Shown here piece after piece: positions 12,301 to 24,300 of a DNA stretch of 64,000 bases. The translations under genes and the position numbers were made by a program. Origin of the DNA: Trichoplax sp. H2 (lineage: Eukaryota > Placozoa > Uniplacotomia > Trichoplacea); NCBI GenBank assembly GCA_003344405.1, contig NOWV01000069.1, forward strand, positions 1 to 64,000, written 5' to 3'. Every line of letters starts with the position of its first letter. Within the stretch, counting starts at the first letter, position 1. A model generated the notes under the pieces. It made no database searches. It was not told where the DNA came from and saw nothing but the letters and a program-made list of their open reading frames with translations.

Positions 12301-15300
12301 GCATGTGAGAAAGGAAATGTGGAAGTAGCTAAATTATTGTTAGACAACAATGCAGATCCATCTGTTAGAAACGATAAAGGCCAAAATTGCTTAGACATTG
12401 CCTGTGAATACCGTTATAGTGATATCGGTCTGGCTATAATTGAAACAAAATAGTATGTTATATCTTACCAATTTGAATATAACACGGAGATCACAGGCTT
12501 CTCTGTAAATAGATTGGTATATGTAGGTCTTATGCTTCAGTTCTGTTTTGCCAAATACATTTTATGTATGCTACATGAAATGATAGCTGGGAAAAAGTTA
12601 TGGCTAATAGAGCATTTGATTGCTACAATCCGATGAAGCGATTATTGGAACGTTTGCCTCTTGTTGCAGAGGTAAAGACTCTACATAAGGAGTATACTCT
12701 ATTTAGTCACCTAAATCTGCTATGTAGTATGGTCTTAAGTAATTATATGAATAAAGCATAAAGTACTTGGTACATTCTTTAGCGTAGAATTTAAAACTAG
12801 GCAAAGATTAGACTGCCGAATTTTGATGATATAAGAAAGAAATGATCGATAGCATTGACGAATTCATAATCTTCTTTTTCTTTGTTGAAATAATTATCTG
12901 GCATATTTAAAACAGGCCGTTATGGACAGATCAATATCTTATACTAAAAGTAAATATGGCAAGGATGAATGGAAACAGGTAAGTAGTATTTTGAAAGTTA
13001 TTTGATAAAGAATGATACAGTAAACTATAATGACTACGAGTTCAACAAACCAATTGGGCCATTACCTGTATTTAAATTTATGTTAATCTGAGACGGCGTT
13101 ATTGAGGTAATCATTGAATAGTTCGCTTTTTACAAATCTTAATATCTCCCGAAGAAAAATTAAAACTAGTACAGAGAACTAACACTACGAATCTACTGCC
13201 AGTTTTGTCCTCCCTGATATTTACCTGCAATGAAGCAGTTCTAAATACCGACGATCTCCTATAATGAGGAGAAACAGTAACATCGTTAGTTTCTATGGGA
13301 CAAAACTGAACCGAAATTTTATTGTAAAATTAGTCAATTTATAGTAAATCTACATAGACATTAGTTGTTAGTACGTCATACATAAATTAATATTGACACA
13401 TTCCAAATAAGTTATGTTAAGAACATTTGCCTACAGTACGACTCTAAATATTGATGATCTCCGATAGCCACAGTAGTAGGAAATCACTAGTCTCTCTTAG
13501 ACAACACTTAACCCAAACTTTATAGGAACATTAGTCAATTTATATTCAATCTACATAAATATTAGTTATCAGTACTTAGATATTATTGTAAAACTATGCA
13601 CTAATCTATTATAAACCTGCTAACTGTTGTCGATAAAGCATTATTAATATATTTTTGATAAGTGATCTTGAAAAAACTATGTCACATCAGTTACATAAAA
13701 TTCACCCCTCAAATGTGCTATATATACAATGTTATGTATATACTTAGAATTGAGTTCAATTGTAATTATAATTATAAGTCTTAAGACGGCCCAAAAAATG
13801 GACGCACAATGGGCCATTGTGCGTCCATTTTAGATTTCTAGATATACATCAATAATCTTTCATCAGGCTTATGAAATCAGAAAATAATACTCCTACATAA
13901 TTTCTAAACTACATTATTCGCGGAAAATATTGTTTTCTAGTAACGTAAGAAACAGCATAGCCGAGCAGTATAGCACTATTAATTTCGATTAAAAGAGACC
14001 ATATGAGATCGAATTATAGTACACAGTCGTAGCATTCGCATTTTTTGGTGCATTAATGTCTCATAATAAGAATTTTAGTTTATCCGCGCATATATTGTAC
14101 TTTTATTTTAAATCAAACTGCATATCGTTTGAACATCCATTATATTAAATTTAGGTGGCCTTCAACTTTACCTATCTTGAATCATCACCCGAAGATAAAC
14201 ATTTACAAGATGTTACAGATAAATACATCGCATTGGAGGTAAAAATGTCTTACAGGATACCTAAATATAGATTTTCATTTTGACCAATAACTACTGATAT
14301 ATTGTAAAAATGGACTATAGCTTATCATAATCGAAAACAAGAAAATTACAACTTTAAATCATACAATTTGTCAATATCAGGTTATGATTTCATGATTTTT
14401 AACAATGTTTACAATTTGCTACACAGACAATAAGTTCTCTTAATCGTGTAAGACTAATGAAACATCCCCTAATCACAGCATATGTACACACTAAATGGTA
14501 ATTAAAAGAAATTGGAATCTTAAAATTAATCTGCTCATTTGGATAATAGTTCGTGCTAAAATCCAAATATGGATATGAACATTTAATATTTTAGTGGTTT
14601 AAAAAGTCATATAATTTAACTATATGCTACATTAATATTAATTTCTGAACTAAAATGCTGTTTAAAAATTAAAATAAGATTTACAGATTCATGCATAATT
14701 ATATATTCTTTACGATTACAGGAAAGCAGCTATTCGATTTATATATTACAGTAAAGTTATATTGGACATTATTTACTTATTTGGATTGGGTTTTCCTATT
14801 GCCTTGAATGCTCGGGATTTCTTGGATTTAGCAACCAAAACAAATACTTCTAGTTCTTCTTACTCCACGTTGGTGAGTTTGTAACGATGTCAACGTTGTT
14901 TTTACTGATAAGACTATGCCTAATCAACCACGAAATAGTCAATTATCTTTAATATTGTTTTAAATTATTTCTATTAGCTAATTTAACAGAAGATAACAGT
15001 ACAGCTTAACCTAAAATTTAAATATTTCAGGATTGCTAATATTATCTTGTATTTGCTTCTATAATTTATTGGTTCTCTAGGTCTTACCAGGAGTTCCATA
15101 CCGAAACATTATGGTTTTCACCACGGTTTTAATTATGTTATCTACTATTGGCTATTTTGGTATTGCTGGAGTAAGTATTAGTCAATATGTTTACTCTAAT
15201 TTTAACCTAAACTATAAAATTAAGCATATTTTTCATTTGTGTTGGCGCTAATGTTAAAAAAGCTGTGACGAAATTTGAAACAAAATTTCGACTGGAAAAA

Positions 15301-17446
15301 TGAACATTATGATTTAAGCTACTCTGATGACGAGATCATGTTGCATTTCTTCAATTATAGCGACGAGTCTTTCTTTATTTCTTGAAGCAAACGTTGTATG
15401 AACTGTTTATAGTAGTGGCTGGCTTGTTATATGCTCTACCACTCACCAAGCCAATCACTTTTCAGAGTACTAGGATTGGGGCATTTGTTGTTTTTTGCTT
15501 ATTTATCAACTTTATATTCATATTAAGAAAGTAAGTTGAAATCAAATAGATCTATAGGATGTGCGTTACAGCTTACTTTAAATATTGCACTTTTAGGAAT
15601 AACTTTTGCATTGTGTAACCTATCTGGACATATCATATAGAATCTAAAATGTACTTCTATTATATAGTCTGCATGTACTAGTTTCATTAGAAAAGGAACC
15701 AATCAGAAAGTCACACATAATTAGAACGGTGGATTCACCTTGAGAGCCATATTGAATAAATAGATTCTATCAAGAGTTATAATGCAGCTATTATTAGATT
15801 ATCAAGGCATAAGCTGATTATCAAATACGGTATTCTATTTCTACGTAGTCTTTCTGGATTAGGTCTGTATGTTTCTATGCTAATAGCCACCATGACTACC
15901 ATCATCAAAGTTTCCATTGTTTTTCTACTGTTTATTTTGGCATTTTCTACCGCTTTTATGATGATACTAAGCGATATGGTAAGAGGATTATAACTAGCAT
16001 GGAATTTTTACACTTCGTTGCATGTTTTAATAATGTAATTATGTGGACAATATAAAATAGATGCTACCCTACTCGATCGATCTTATATACATATATTTAT
16101 TAAGCCGAAATATGCAATTGCCTTAGTTTTACCACCTAAAGTGATCTTTTTTCAAATGCAGACAGTTTTCAAACAATTTGATGCCACATTAGCCACTGTA
16201 TTGACAATGACTGCAGGAGAACTTAATTATGCCAGCACTTTCAATCATTTAAATAGTACTGGCAGACTAACGGGATTTAAAGTAGAATTATTATTTTTTG
16301 GAGCTATGGTTGTTCTTATTAATATCGCGTTTGCAAATTTACTGGTAAGCTTCGTAAAAGTAGGAGTATTTCAAAGTATTATTAAAGCTGATACAGTAAT
16401 TATATAGATGAAAGTAAGAAATTTAGATAATACGTTGTTTAAATTAAGTTATAATGATGATTTTCTACGTGTAGTTGTTATAAAGGTATCTCATGTGAAT
16501 CTGTACCCAAATTTTTTAGATATTTGTAGCTCTGTACTACAACTGTAACTTTGATTTATGATGCTTATTACAATGCATCTAAATGTATTATAGGTATGAC
16601 TTTTAATTTTTAGCAATGCATCTTGATGTAAAAGGTTCAAACTATCATTATAAGCCCCAAAATTATACATTTTGATTTTGGTAGAAAAATTTGTCTGATG
16701 GCATAGATATAGTGTAGAAGAACTGAATATTTTGGAGAACATGGCAGTCAGTTATAGTTTTAATTATCTTAACACATTAATGCATCTTAAAATCATTTAG
16801 ATTGGTCTTGCTGTGGGCGACATTAACGAAGTCAAGGAAACTGCAAATTTAAACCGAGCTAAAAATCATTTTCAGTTAATTATTGGAGCTTACGAATCAT
16901 ATCCATTGTATGTTCGGAAGATTATGCATAGTCCAGGACTAACTATTAGGGAAGATAAAAATTCCAGTTTTTTGCAGAGGGTAAAATAAACCATTCAATA
17001 TCTATATTTGTCGCATACTATTTGGAAAAAAATACAAAAAATTTCAAGCTAAAGTTGTATTTCTAAATATTATTTAGCAAACTTGGCATCTTTTAACAGA
17101 AAATTTAACAATGATCCACTATGATAAAGATGAAGTTAATCAAGAGTTTGATTATAAGGATTTAAAGGCTTCGGTTTCTAAACAGCAAACAGAGTGAGTG
17201 TTAGCAGCTGAATATTGCATCGATTACATTAATAGTAATCATTTTTAAATCATTTTTAGAATAAGTCGGCTAAAGGAATTAATCGAAGATACAAAATCAG
17301 ACATTAGCATTACTTCCCATGCAAACCATATTGAAACAAAAAAATTGTTCGAACGAATTTTACATGCGGTGGAAGCCAATGGAAATGGAAAGGTTACCAC
17401 CACAAACGTTACTACAAATACAATTTTTAATGAAGCCATGCACTAG
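6317..17446 (+). CDS. Gene 1: TRPA1-like channel, 25 exons, 1139 residues
   Basis: Exons: 6317-6547, 8176-8338, 8580-8758, 8857-8982, 9298-9406, 10078-10169, 10349-10396, 10580-10753, 10834-11028, 11103-11186, 11358-11611, 11816-11927, 12283-12452, 12587-12671, 12916-12978, 14155-14238, 14427-14497, 14722-14872, 15081-15170, 15388-15530, 15849-15978, 16162-16344, 16801-16980, 17078-17193, 17260-17446. All junctions are GT-AG and in phase. Residues 1-77 are polar and end in SFLSLSLAMAKMG. Residues about 78-645 hold 16 ankyrin repeats (TPLHLAA-type helices). Residues 646-747 are the linker (YWEKVM, NPMKRLLERLP, FNFTYLESSPED, KW). S1 lies about 748-780, S2 about 797-827, S3-S4 about 828-875, S5 about 876-918, and pore plus S6 919-979 with filter Gly937-Glu938. 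IGLAVGDINEV follows S6, then a coil (RLKELIEDTKSDI). A sequon (NTS) lies in the S1-S2 loop. It should be a plasma-membrane cation channel, by analogy tetrameric. Ser680 replaces the human Cys641-equivalent; Lys746 matches K710. The start was chosen by MAK conservation with gene 2. Confidence 0.92.
6548..8175 (+). other. Gene 1 intron 1 (1.6 kb)
   Basis: Long first intron between the polar N-terminal exon (donor GTGAGT) and the first ankyrin exon (acceptor TATGTAG). No coding frame, repeat copy or RNA gene could be recognised in it. All full-length paralogues have their N-terminal exon separated in the same way, with introns of about 0.6 to 4.2 kb. Confidence 0.7.
13225..13575. repeat. Tandem duplication in gene 1 intron 15
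   Basis: The block at about 13228-13385 recurs, diverged, at about 13430-13575. Shared elements in order are 'ctaaata.cgatgatctcc', 'gacaa.act.aaccgaa', 'attagtcaatttata', 'aatctacata.a.attagtt' and 'agtac'. An inverted pair CAGTTTTGTCC / GGACAAAACTG flanks part of the first copy (about 13200 and 13297). This explains part of the unusual length of intron 15 (12979-14154); the matching introns of genes 2-4 are shorter. Confidence 0.6.
13795..13831. repeat. Perfect 37-bp palindrome (18-bp arms, 1-base spacer)
   Basis: AAAATGGACGCACAATGG is followed by a single G and then its exact reverse complement, inside gene 1 intron 15. The arms are GC-richer than the surroundings. A second short inverted pair, GGCCCA / TGGGCC, overlaps the left arm. 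As RNA it would fold into an 18-bp stem. It may be a foldback insertion or cruciform-forming site; function unknown. Confidence 0.85.
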
Positions 17447-17999
17447 TATTCCATGAATGTTTTATGTTCGATATTAAGGTGGTTCTGCCTAGTTCAAGAT
17501 TGAGAGAAGCTGTAAATAATGCAAAAATATCGTAATTGATTAATTCAGACTATAGTGCATCCAGATTGTACTACAACTTTAGCATATTTTTAATCTATTT
17601 TTCAATATAAGCATTTTAATTTTACTTAAAATTAGCTACCTTTACAGTTTGATTGCATTATATTCAACTCTAGCTTTTTATGTTTCGTTATTTATAGCAC
17701 TTGCAGTCTTTGCTAAATTCTACAATCTTTTGCGATTGCATAGATTATTATGGTATATGTGGTATTTAATTTTACAATCTCATTTTCTGTAAATGTACCA
17801 TAAATCTTATTAAATTCTGCCTCCTATTTTGTGCGTTGCAATAGTTGCAGTATTAGCGTTTCTTAGATTGTTACTTCACGACAAATTGCACGCTACTTTA
17901 CAGTAACTACTATATTGTGTGTAATTATTATCCAGCATAAAATATCTATCTTCTACTGAAATCTACGTGTAATTCTGTGAATGATAATCAAGTCTTCCA

Positions 18000-18110
18000 T
18001 CACTGATTCACCGAAGCCTCCATCATAGTCTTGCATGGGTCTAGCATAGGTCTAGGTTGAGAGAAGCTGTAACTATTTGCGAAAATACCGTTATTAATTA
18101 GTTTGCGTGG
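18000..18110 (+). repeat. Relic copy of the array's 3'-UTR block
   Basis: TTGAGAGAAGCTGTAA at 18058-18073 and surrounding words repeat the gene 1 3' UTR (17500-17515), and with one change the gene 0 3' UTR (4072-4087). The copy lies about 560 bases downstream of the gene 1 copy with no coding exon before it. It looks like a local duplication or the leftover 3' end of a lost array member. Confidence 0.5.
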
Positions 18111-18211
18111 TTCGAGGACTTCTACTGATTATGTTATCATCATTTATCATTTCTAAAACATGGTAAAACATACATTTATACAATTTAATCTACTAATAAA
18201 AGTAGTTTAGC

Positions 18212-18774
18212 AGAAGGTATTGTCACAATTTCACTTCTACGACAAGGTAATGTACAGTAAAAGTCTATAAGTAGCTGCTGACGTAAACGCCCTTTAACTT
18301 AACGTTAAACACACACAGCAAAAGACTGTAAAGATGAAACTTTTATTAGAAAAGATACGTCTACAACTTTTTACTACACCACTCAACTTAAATGTTCCCG
18401 TTTATATAGGTACCGTTTAATTTGTAAACAACAACAGTATTATTATTATGCCTTATTAGGAGAAACATCTCGAACTGAGATGTTCTTTACATAGCTTTCC
18501 TATCAGTAAATATTTTGAATCTCTTACTCATATTTTTAATCTTAATCTAAGCTCGTAGGTTGTCTGATTCAACTATCATCAACTAGAACTTGAACCATCT
18601 TACTGCTATCTATCGCACAATAACAATCAATATCAAGTATGTAATGAACCATTACAAACAACATCCACGTTAAGGCATTACTTATCTTACCTAGCACTAC
18701 AAATATGGACATTCTCCATACTAGCTACTACTGTACTTATTAAACTATCCTAATGACAAGGCAACACCGTAACA
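18212..18774. repeat. Dispersed repeat R3, copy 1 (563 bp)
   Basis: Alignable over its whole length with 50300-50864 inside gene 4 intron 1. Shared blocks include 'gtacagtaaaagt', 'aacgttaaacacacacagc', 'ttcccgtttatatag', 'gtaaacaacagtattattatta', 'gatgttc.ttacatagctt' and 'aacaccgtaaca'. No terminal inverted repeat or open frame was found, so a non-autonomous element is more likely than a gene relic. A small stem (AACATCTC / GAGATGTT at 18464-18484) is kept in both copies. Confidence 0.75.
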
Positions 18775-20434
18775 GGTATATCTTTACTCATATTTGTATA
18801 TTCCAACATAGATAGCGGAAACAAAAGTATCGAATTAAGCCGATCGATAAAAGGTCATTTTAGTTACATATGTACGAGCCTGAATTTTATAGTAGACAAG
18901 CTATAACAAATGAAAATAGTATTCGCTCATGTCGCCTCAAAAATGAATTGATATACGAGAATTTAATGTAGCAATAGTACTAGTCTAAAGTCCAATGATG
19001 CAAATTGTATATCATTACACATATTTGTATATTGTAACACAATGAATATTTCTATTAGCTGATATTGACGAAAAATTAACTAGTGCTATTAGAAATTTTT
19101 TTACTGTTTCATAGAACCAACAATTCGTTACACTACTGCACTTACTGTAAGGTATGTCTATGAGAGAATTTATCACGATGGAAATTCTGATGGGATGTAA
19201 TGAAACGTAAAATGTAGAGATCAAGCTACAAAGCTTGTAACAAACTTTGACTCTACTTTCGTGGTGCTCTTGTCGAGATAACGAAACTTTAGCAGCAAAT
19301 AAAAATTGGGGAAATAACCGAACAGCAATTTATTAAAAATATGAGATAGATAGATCAAATTCCCTTTCAGATACTTAATTCTAAGTATTGTAAGTGAAGA
19401 AATAAAAAAACAATACAGACTAAAACTGTCAACAACTCAACAACCTAATAAAAAGAACGTTTTCACTTACTACAATTCGACCTAGAAGACCTTTAAAATT
19501 AAAGAAATTCATCAAAAGAATCATTTTTTACTCTTTACTCTAAATTTTCTTATCGCACCATCATTTATAAGCTTCGCAGAGACCTCAGTGGTATTTAAAA
19601 ATAATTACTTACCAACCAATCACTCATAAAATCAATTTTAAAAAATACTTTGTATTGCTTTAGAAAACAAAAATCATTCAAAGTTTAGACCCAATTTACC
19701 TTATGATTCCCGTCCAAAACATTATAAAACCAATCAACTAATTATAAAATGCATCAAGCTTCACTTTGAACATGACTTCTAGCCATCAAACATTATAAAA
19801 GTCGAAGAAATGAACCTCTAAACGCGAAGATCTAGTCGTAACAATTACAATCTAACTACTTAATAATCAACACAACCCCTGCCATTTGCCACCTTATTTA
19901 TTACTTTCTCAACTAAACTTTCCTAATGTAACTTTTATGTCACGTCATAAAATTCCAAAGTTTCAAATTCTTAATTAAAAAAAAATCCAAATTTCGATAA
20001 TCAATTCTCGCACATTTTCCAAAAAATATATCAGATAGTCCAAAATATATATCACATCAAAAAATTTTATTTGACAACTATGACTACTTTTTTTACCTTA
20101 GTATTGACAGGTGGTGTTTAGCACGAAGTTGTATGGTAACTGTAAGATTGTCCCCATACCTTACAGTACTTTACTGTCTCGTTATATATCCCCTTTCTTT
20201 ATGGATAGGGCTTTGTTACAGAGTGAAATCCATTTACAATCTCAATAGACTATCAAATGCCCTTGCTTTAGATTAGGCGATTTCTCTAAGATCATTATTT
20301 ATAGTAATCTATATAAAACCTTGTAAATTAGTCAAGAAGAAAGGATGGCGATATTGTGATTTGTCAGGGCAAAACTTAAAGAAACTGTCACTTTCTAGGC
20401 ATTTTCTACAGTAAAGTAGTAATAGTTTCATACT

Positions 20435-20653
20435 AAAAGCTATAAAGGACTTCGCTTTTAGTCCTTTACTATACCGAACAAAATCGTAATTAATCAGTTT
20501 TTATTATAAAAGCTATAAAAGACTGCCCTTTTAGTCCTTTACTACATTGAACTAAATCATAATGAATCAGTTTTTATTATAAAAGCTATAAAAGACTGCG
20601 CTTTTAGTCCTTTACTACACTGAACAAAATCGTAATTAATCAGTTTTTATTAT
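20435..20653. repeat. 73-bp tandem repeat, three complete units, each with a hairpin
   Basis: Three 73-bp units run without a gap from 20435 to 20653. The first unit contains a perfect 8-bp stem (AAAGGACT / AGTCCTTT); the other two have AAAAGACT opposite AGTCCTTT. The outer words AAAAGC and GCTTTT allow an alternative fold. The units differ at only a few positions, so the amplification is recent. Confidence 0.9.
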
Positions 20654-20848
20654 TCGGTGATTATAACGTCAGTCGCTTCTACTCAAATAATTGCATTATG
20701 CTTCATGGATAATTCCCTAGTCATTTATCGTAGCAAAGTCTACGTTAACGAATAGCAGAAGACGCATAGAGAAGGATTGACTTGTTTCTCTATACTCTTA
20801 CTTGCCCGTTTAAAATATGCTAATGTACTTTCTAAAATTCACATTAGT

Positions 20849-21173
20849 TAGATAATATTGGCTCTGCCAATAGAATGAAAACGATTAATGAAGAAATTAT
20901 GATCAAAATTGCCGTTGTTTGCAGTATCACTAAAGTGCTAGATAGAGTAAATGATGTACACAGAATGAAATGATTTCCCTTTAACGACATTCGATTAAAT
21001 AAATCTTGACTAGGCGTGTCTTAGCTATTGTCGAATTAAATGGTCGATTTTCTGCGATTGGCAGACAAATTGATTATAATGTTTCCATGGCCGCTATCAA
21101 AGAATATCATTGGCTGGTTGTAGAAGAGCGTAATATTTATCGTGCAGTGCATACACTACTGTTATTATTATAG
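20849..21173 (+). pseudogene. Possible coding relic of unknown family
   Basis: Two adjacent open stretches look more protein-like than the spacer around them. The first, about 20849-20970, ends in KVLDRVNDVHRMK-stop. The second, 21003-21170 with stop TAG at 21171, reads RVLAIVELNGRFSAIGRQID and then NVSMAAIKEYHWLVVEERN. An acceptor-like TAG lies just before the second at 21011-21013. They are in different frames, broken by stops, and resemble nothing in the TRPA array. I do not recognise a family; it may be a decayed exon pair or mobile-element remnant. Confidence 0.25.
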
Positions 21174-21365
21174 GATAGAGTATTTATTTGAATAACAATT
21201 TCATTACGTGTATTGTTAATGGCTTGCATCTGTTCTAAACTAAACATCGAGTGTTAATTGATCGTTTGGTACTGGTGATATGCAATCCTCTGAACTCTAT
21301 TTTTAATTTTAATTAGTGGTAAATCATAGCCTTCTCTCACCTGATAAATTAGTAATCTTACAATT

Positions 21366-24300
21366 ATGGCTAAAATAAGATAAATAGACTTACAATCTCA
21401 ATCGGAGCATCAAACTAATGATGAAGATAGCAGTAGCCACTCCTATTCTTTTCGACCATTAGGGGATGAAACTAAAAATGATTCTTCTGGCCCAGGAAAT
21501 ATAGCATCAGGAATACCTTGTAGAAAAAAAACAACAGAATCAGTTCAAGGTTCTTTCGTTAGCTTGTCTTTAGCAATAGCAAGAATGGGCGAAATTAATA
21601 TCTACAATGTAAGTATGCCAGTAGAATAATATCTATGTTATGAAACTGAAGCTCCGTAAATAGAGTTAAAAAGAAGTAATAGTTTGAATTACTATACTAT
21701 TTTCTCATCAGATTACTAAAAATAACGATAATCCTACTCAAATGGGTATAACACAACTGCTATTACGGTTCTTGACGAGTTAATACTTTTAAATAAAATG
21801 ACAAAATCTCAAGATGTGGATAAGGAAAGCTTTGATATCGCTTGTCTTAATATTTCCGTTCATAAATTGGATATGAGTTGATACTAGAATTGCAGTGATT
21901 GAATTCAACTTAGCACACGAAGATCAATTTTGATTGTAAAAACGAAAAGCCTCTTGAGAATAAAAGCTATCCGATTGTGATATATACCAATCACGAAATT
22001 CCAAATTTTAGAAAAATAAGGATAAGATCTTTGTATAAGATTCAATAAAGATTGAATCTTATACAAAGATTAACTACACACAGCTCTACTTTAGCCGAAT
22101 ACTACTACTAAAGACTTCTAGAACGAACTAACAGAATAATCTAAAGTTGCATGCTTTTATACTTTTCGTAGCATTCGCAGCTACAATCCGCATGGCAACC
22201 TTTTACCTTATTTTACACATAGTTAAATTATTCTTAGTAACACTATTCTACTGCGAACCATCATTAATCCAATATGGATACGACTACAGTACTTACGTAG
22301 ACATTATTTACACCAGCCAAAGTACAATGAATTAACCATATCCTAATATATGATTTATAGTTCTATTTTTACCTATAGCCTTATTAGTAACCAAAAACCT
22401 TACTGTATATAGTCATCTACACTCTAACATAGAGTCTATACCACTACAGTCTAATAGTTATGGCTACCAAATATCTACCGTACATTATACTAAACATGGC
22501 TAACAGTCTACAATCACAACACTAGTTACATTACACAGCTCTATTGTATCATAGATTCTTCTATCAACTTGTACTTTAAAAAGAAAATCATAGTCTGCAG
22601 TCTATAGTTATAGCTATCAAATATATCTTAGGATAATATCTACCGTACATTATACTAAACATGGTTAGCAGTCTACAATCACAATACTAGTTACATTACA
22701 CTGATATAACAAATTGTGCTTCGTTGCGGCTGTTTATAAATCTTGATAGCAATAATCAAAGTCTATTAAGACAGTCGTCATGGATCCTTTAAGTAAATGA
22801 AGCATTCTTCAAAGACAGATATCCATCAAACAGTTTTTAATAGCTGATATTCGTGATAATCTAGTATAGAATAATGACGCCATGAATGGCCAAGTATTTC
22901 TGGATTCGGCAATCCTTATTCTAATAACTAAACTAAGATACTTAGACTGTTATAGCATGGCAATCAGTTCCCTTCAACAAATTGCTGCAGTGCTAAAAAA
23001 GAAGACGATCTACAACAAATCTAATTACGCAATCTATAAGTCATCCGATATAATGCACTAACTGATCTATTTATCTTCAATTAATAGAACGCTAGCTAAT
23101 GGATACTTTCTATACATTATGATTTCTTAGATTCATTTTAACAATATAGTAATAATGATGCAAACAGTTCGATCGATGATGAAGAGATCCCATATCAGTG
23201 CTTAATTATTGCCTAATATCATCAATCATGATTTGTCTGTACAATACTTAAGAATGATCTAAATGACGTCTTTAATGTACTAGCTTTTGGAATATCATGA
23301 ATGTGTTTAATGAGTTCTATTTAAAATTTTAACTTGCATTGTAAGCAAATCTTGATATGAGATAAGGAGAAGAAATGTTCATTTTATTTTCTAGTTCAAT
23401 CCGCAGACCTATGTTTGTATCCTTTGTTGGATATATTCTATCCATTTCGGTATACGTATTACCACCTACTGTTCATTTCTTGATGTAATTTAATACTATA
23501 GTAATCAAAATGACGGTTCTGATTCACTTGAACTTGATTATATCTCCAATAGGTCGTTAAAAGGGGTGTATTGGAAGATGTGAAAAAAGCACTGCAATCA
23601 AAATACCATCAAGATAGGATCAATTATCCAGATGAAAATAATTTAACCTTGATGCATCATGCTGCTATTCATAATCATAGCGAAATTATTAACTTCTTAA
23701 TTAATCATGGAGCAGGTAATAGGCGAATGATTTAATGCGCTAATGTTCAGCTTTAATGCTTGTAATCGTGTCAATGCCATTCAAAGTGTAGGAAAGTTGT
23801 GCAGTTTGAGCTAAATATTATAAATCCTTTCCTTTAACAGAAATTAATATCATGATTGGCGATTTCGAAGCTTCACCATTACATCTAGCAGCAAAGCACA
23901 ATTCATGCATGGCTGTGAAAGTCCTAATAGAAAATGATGCGATGTTAGAAATAACCGATCACCATGGTAGGATACCGTTGTATTATGCATGTGAAAGCGG
24001 AAGTAATCAAGCTATTGAGGTGATGAATGTAGAAGTACTGTAGTAATTCTTTCTTATATTTTAATTATATACTGAGAAATAGACAGACAATGTTTGTTAT
24101 AATTAAAATGACATACGTACACCGAGTTGGTGGATCTAAAGCTATTATTTCATTTAATAAACTAGACTATTCTACGCGAAGCTGAAGCTAAGAAAGCTAT
24201 CCATACGATAATAGATAATTGTGATAAAAGCAGATTAACACCGCTGCATATAGCAGTAGCGACTTGCTCTCTACACGCGATTAGGCTTTTGGTAAGTCAG

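Larger units (their letters stand above)
17447..21365. other. Intergenic spacer between gene 1 and gene 2
   Basis: The spacer holds the gene 1 3' UTR, a second copy of a 3'-UTR block at 18058, a 563-bp dispersed repeat (18212-18774), a 73-bp triplicated hairpin repeat (20435-20653) and a short possible coding relic (20849-21173). About 19.0-20.1 kb is featureless AT-rich sequence. No clear promoter for gene 2 was recognised. Confidence 0.65.

Noticed and set aside
8176-13000. Separate small ankyrin-repeat genes in front of a short channel gene
   Set aside because: Consecutive exons join in phase with GT-AG sites, and the same chain repeats in four copies, so they are parts of one TRPA1-type gene.
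18212-18774. Autonomous DNA transposon
   Set aside because: No terminal inverted repeats and no transposase-like open frame in either copy.
20435-20653. CRISPR-like array
   Set aside because: Units are contiguous 73-bp repeats without unique spacers, in a eukaryotic spacer.
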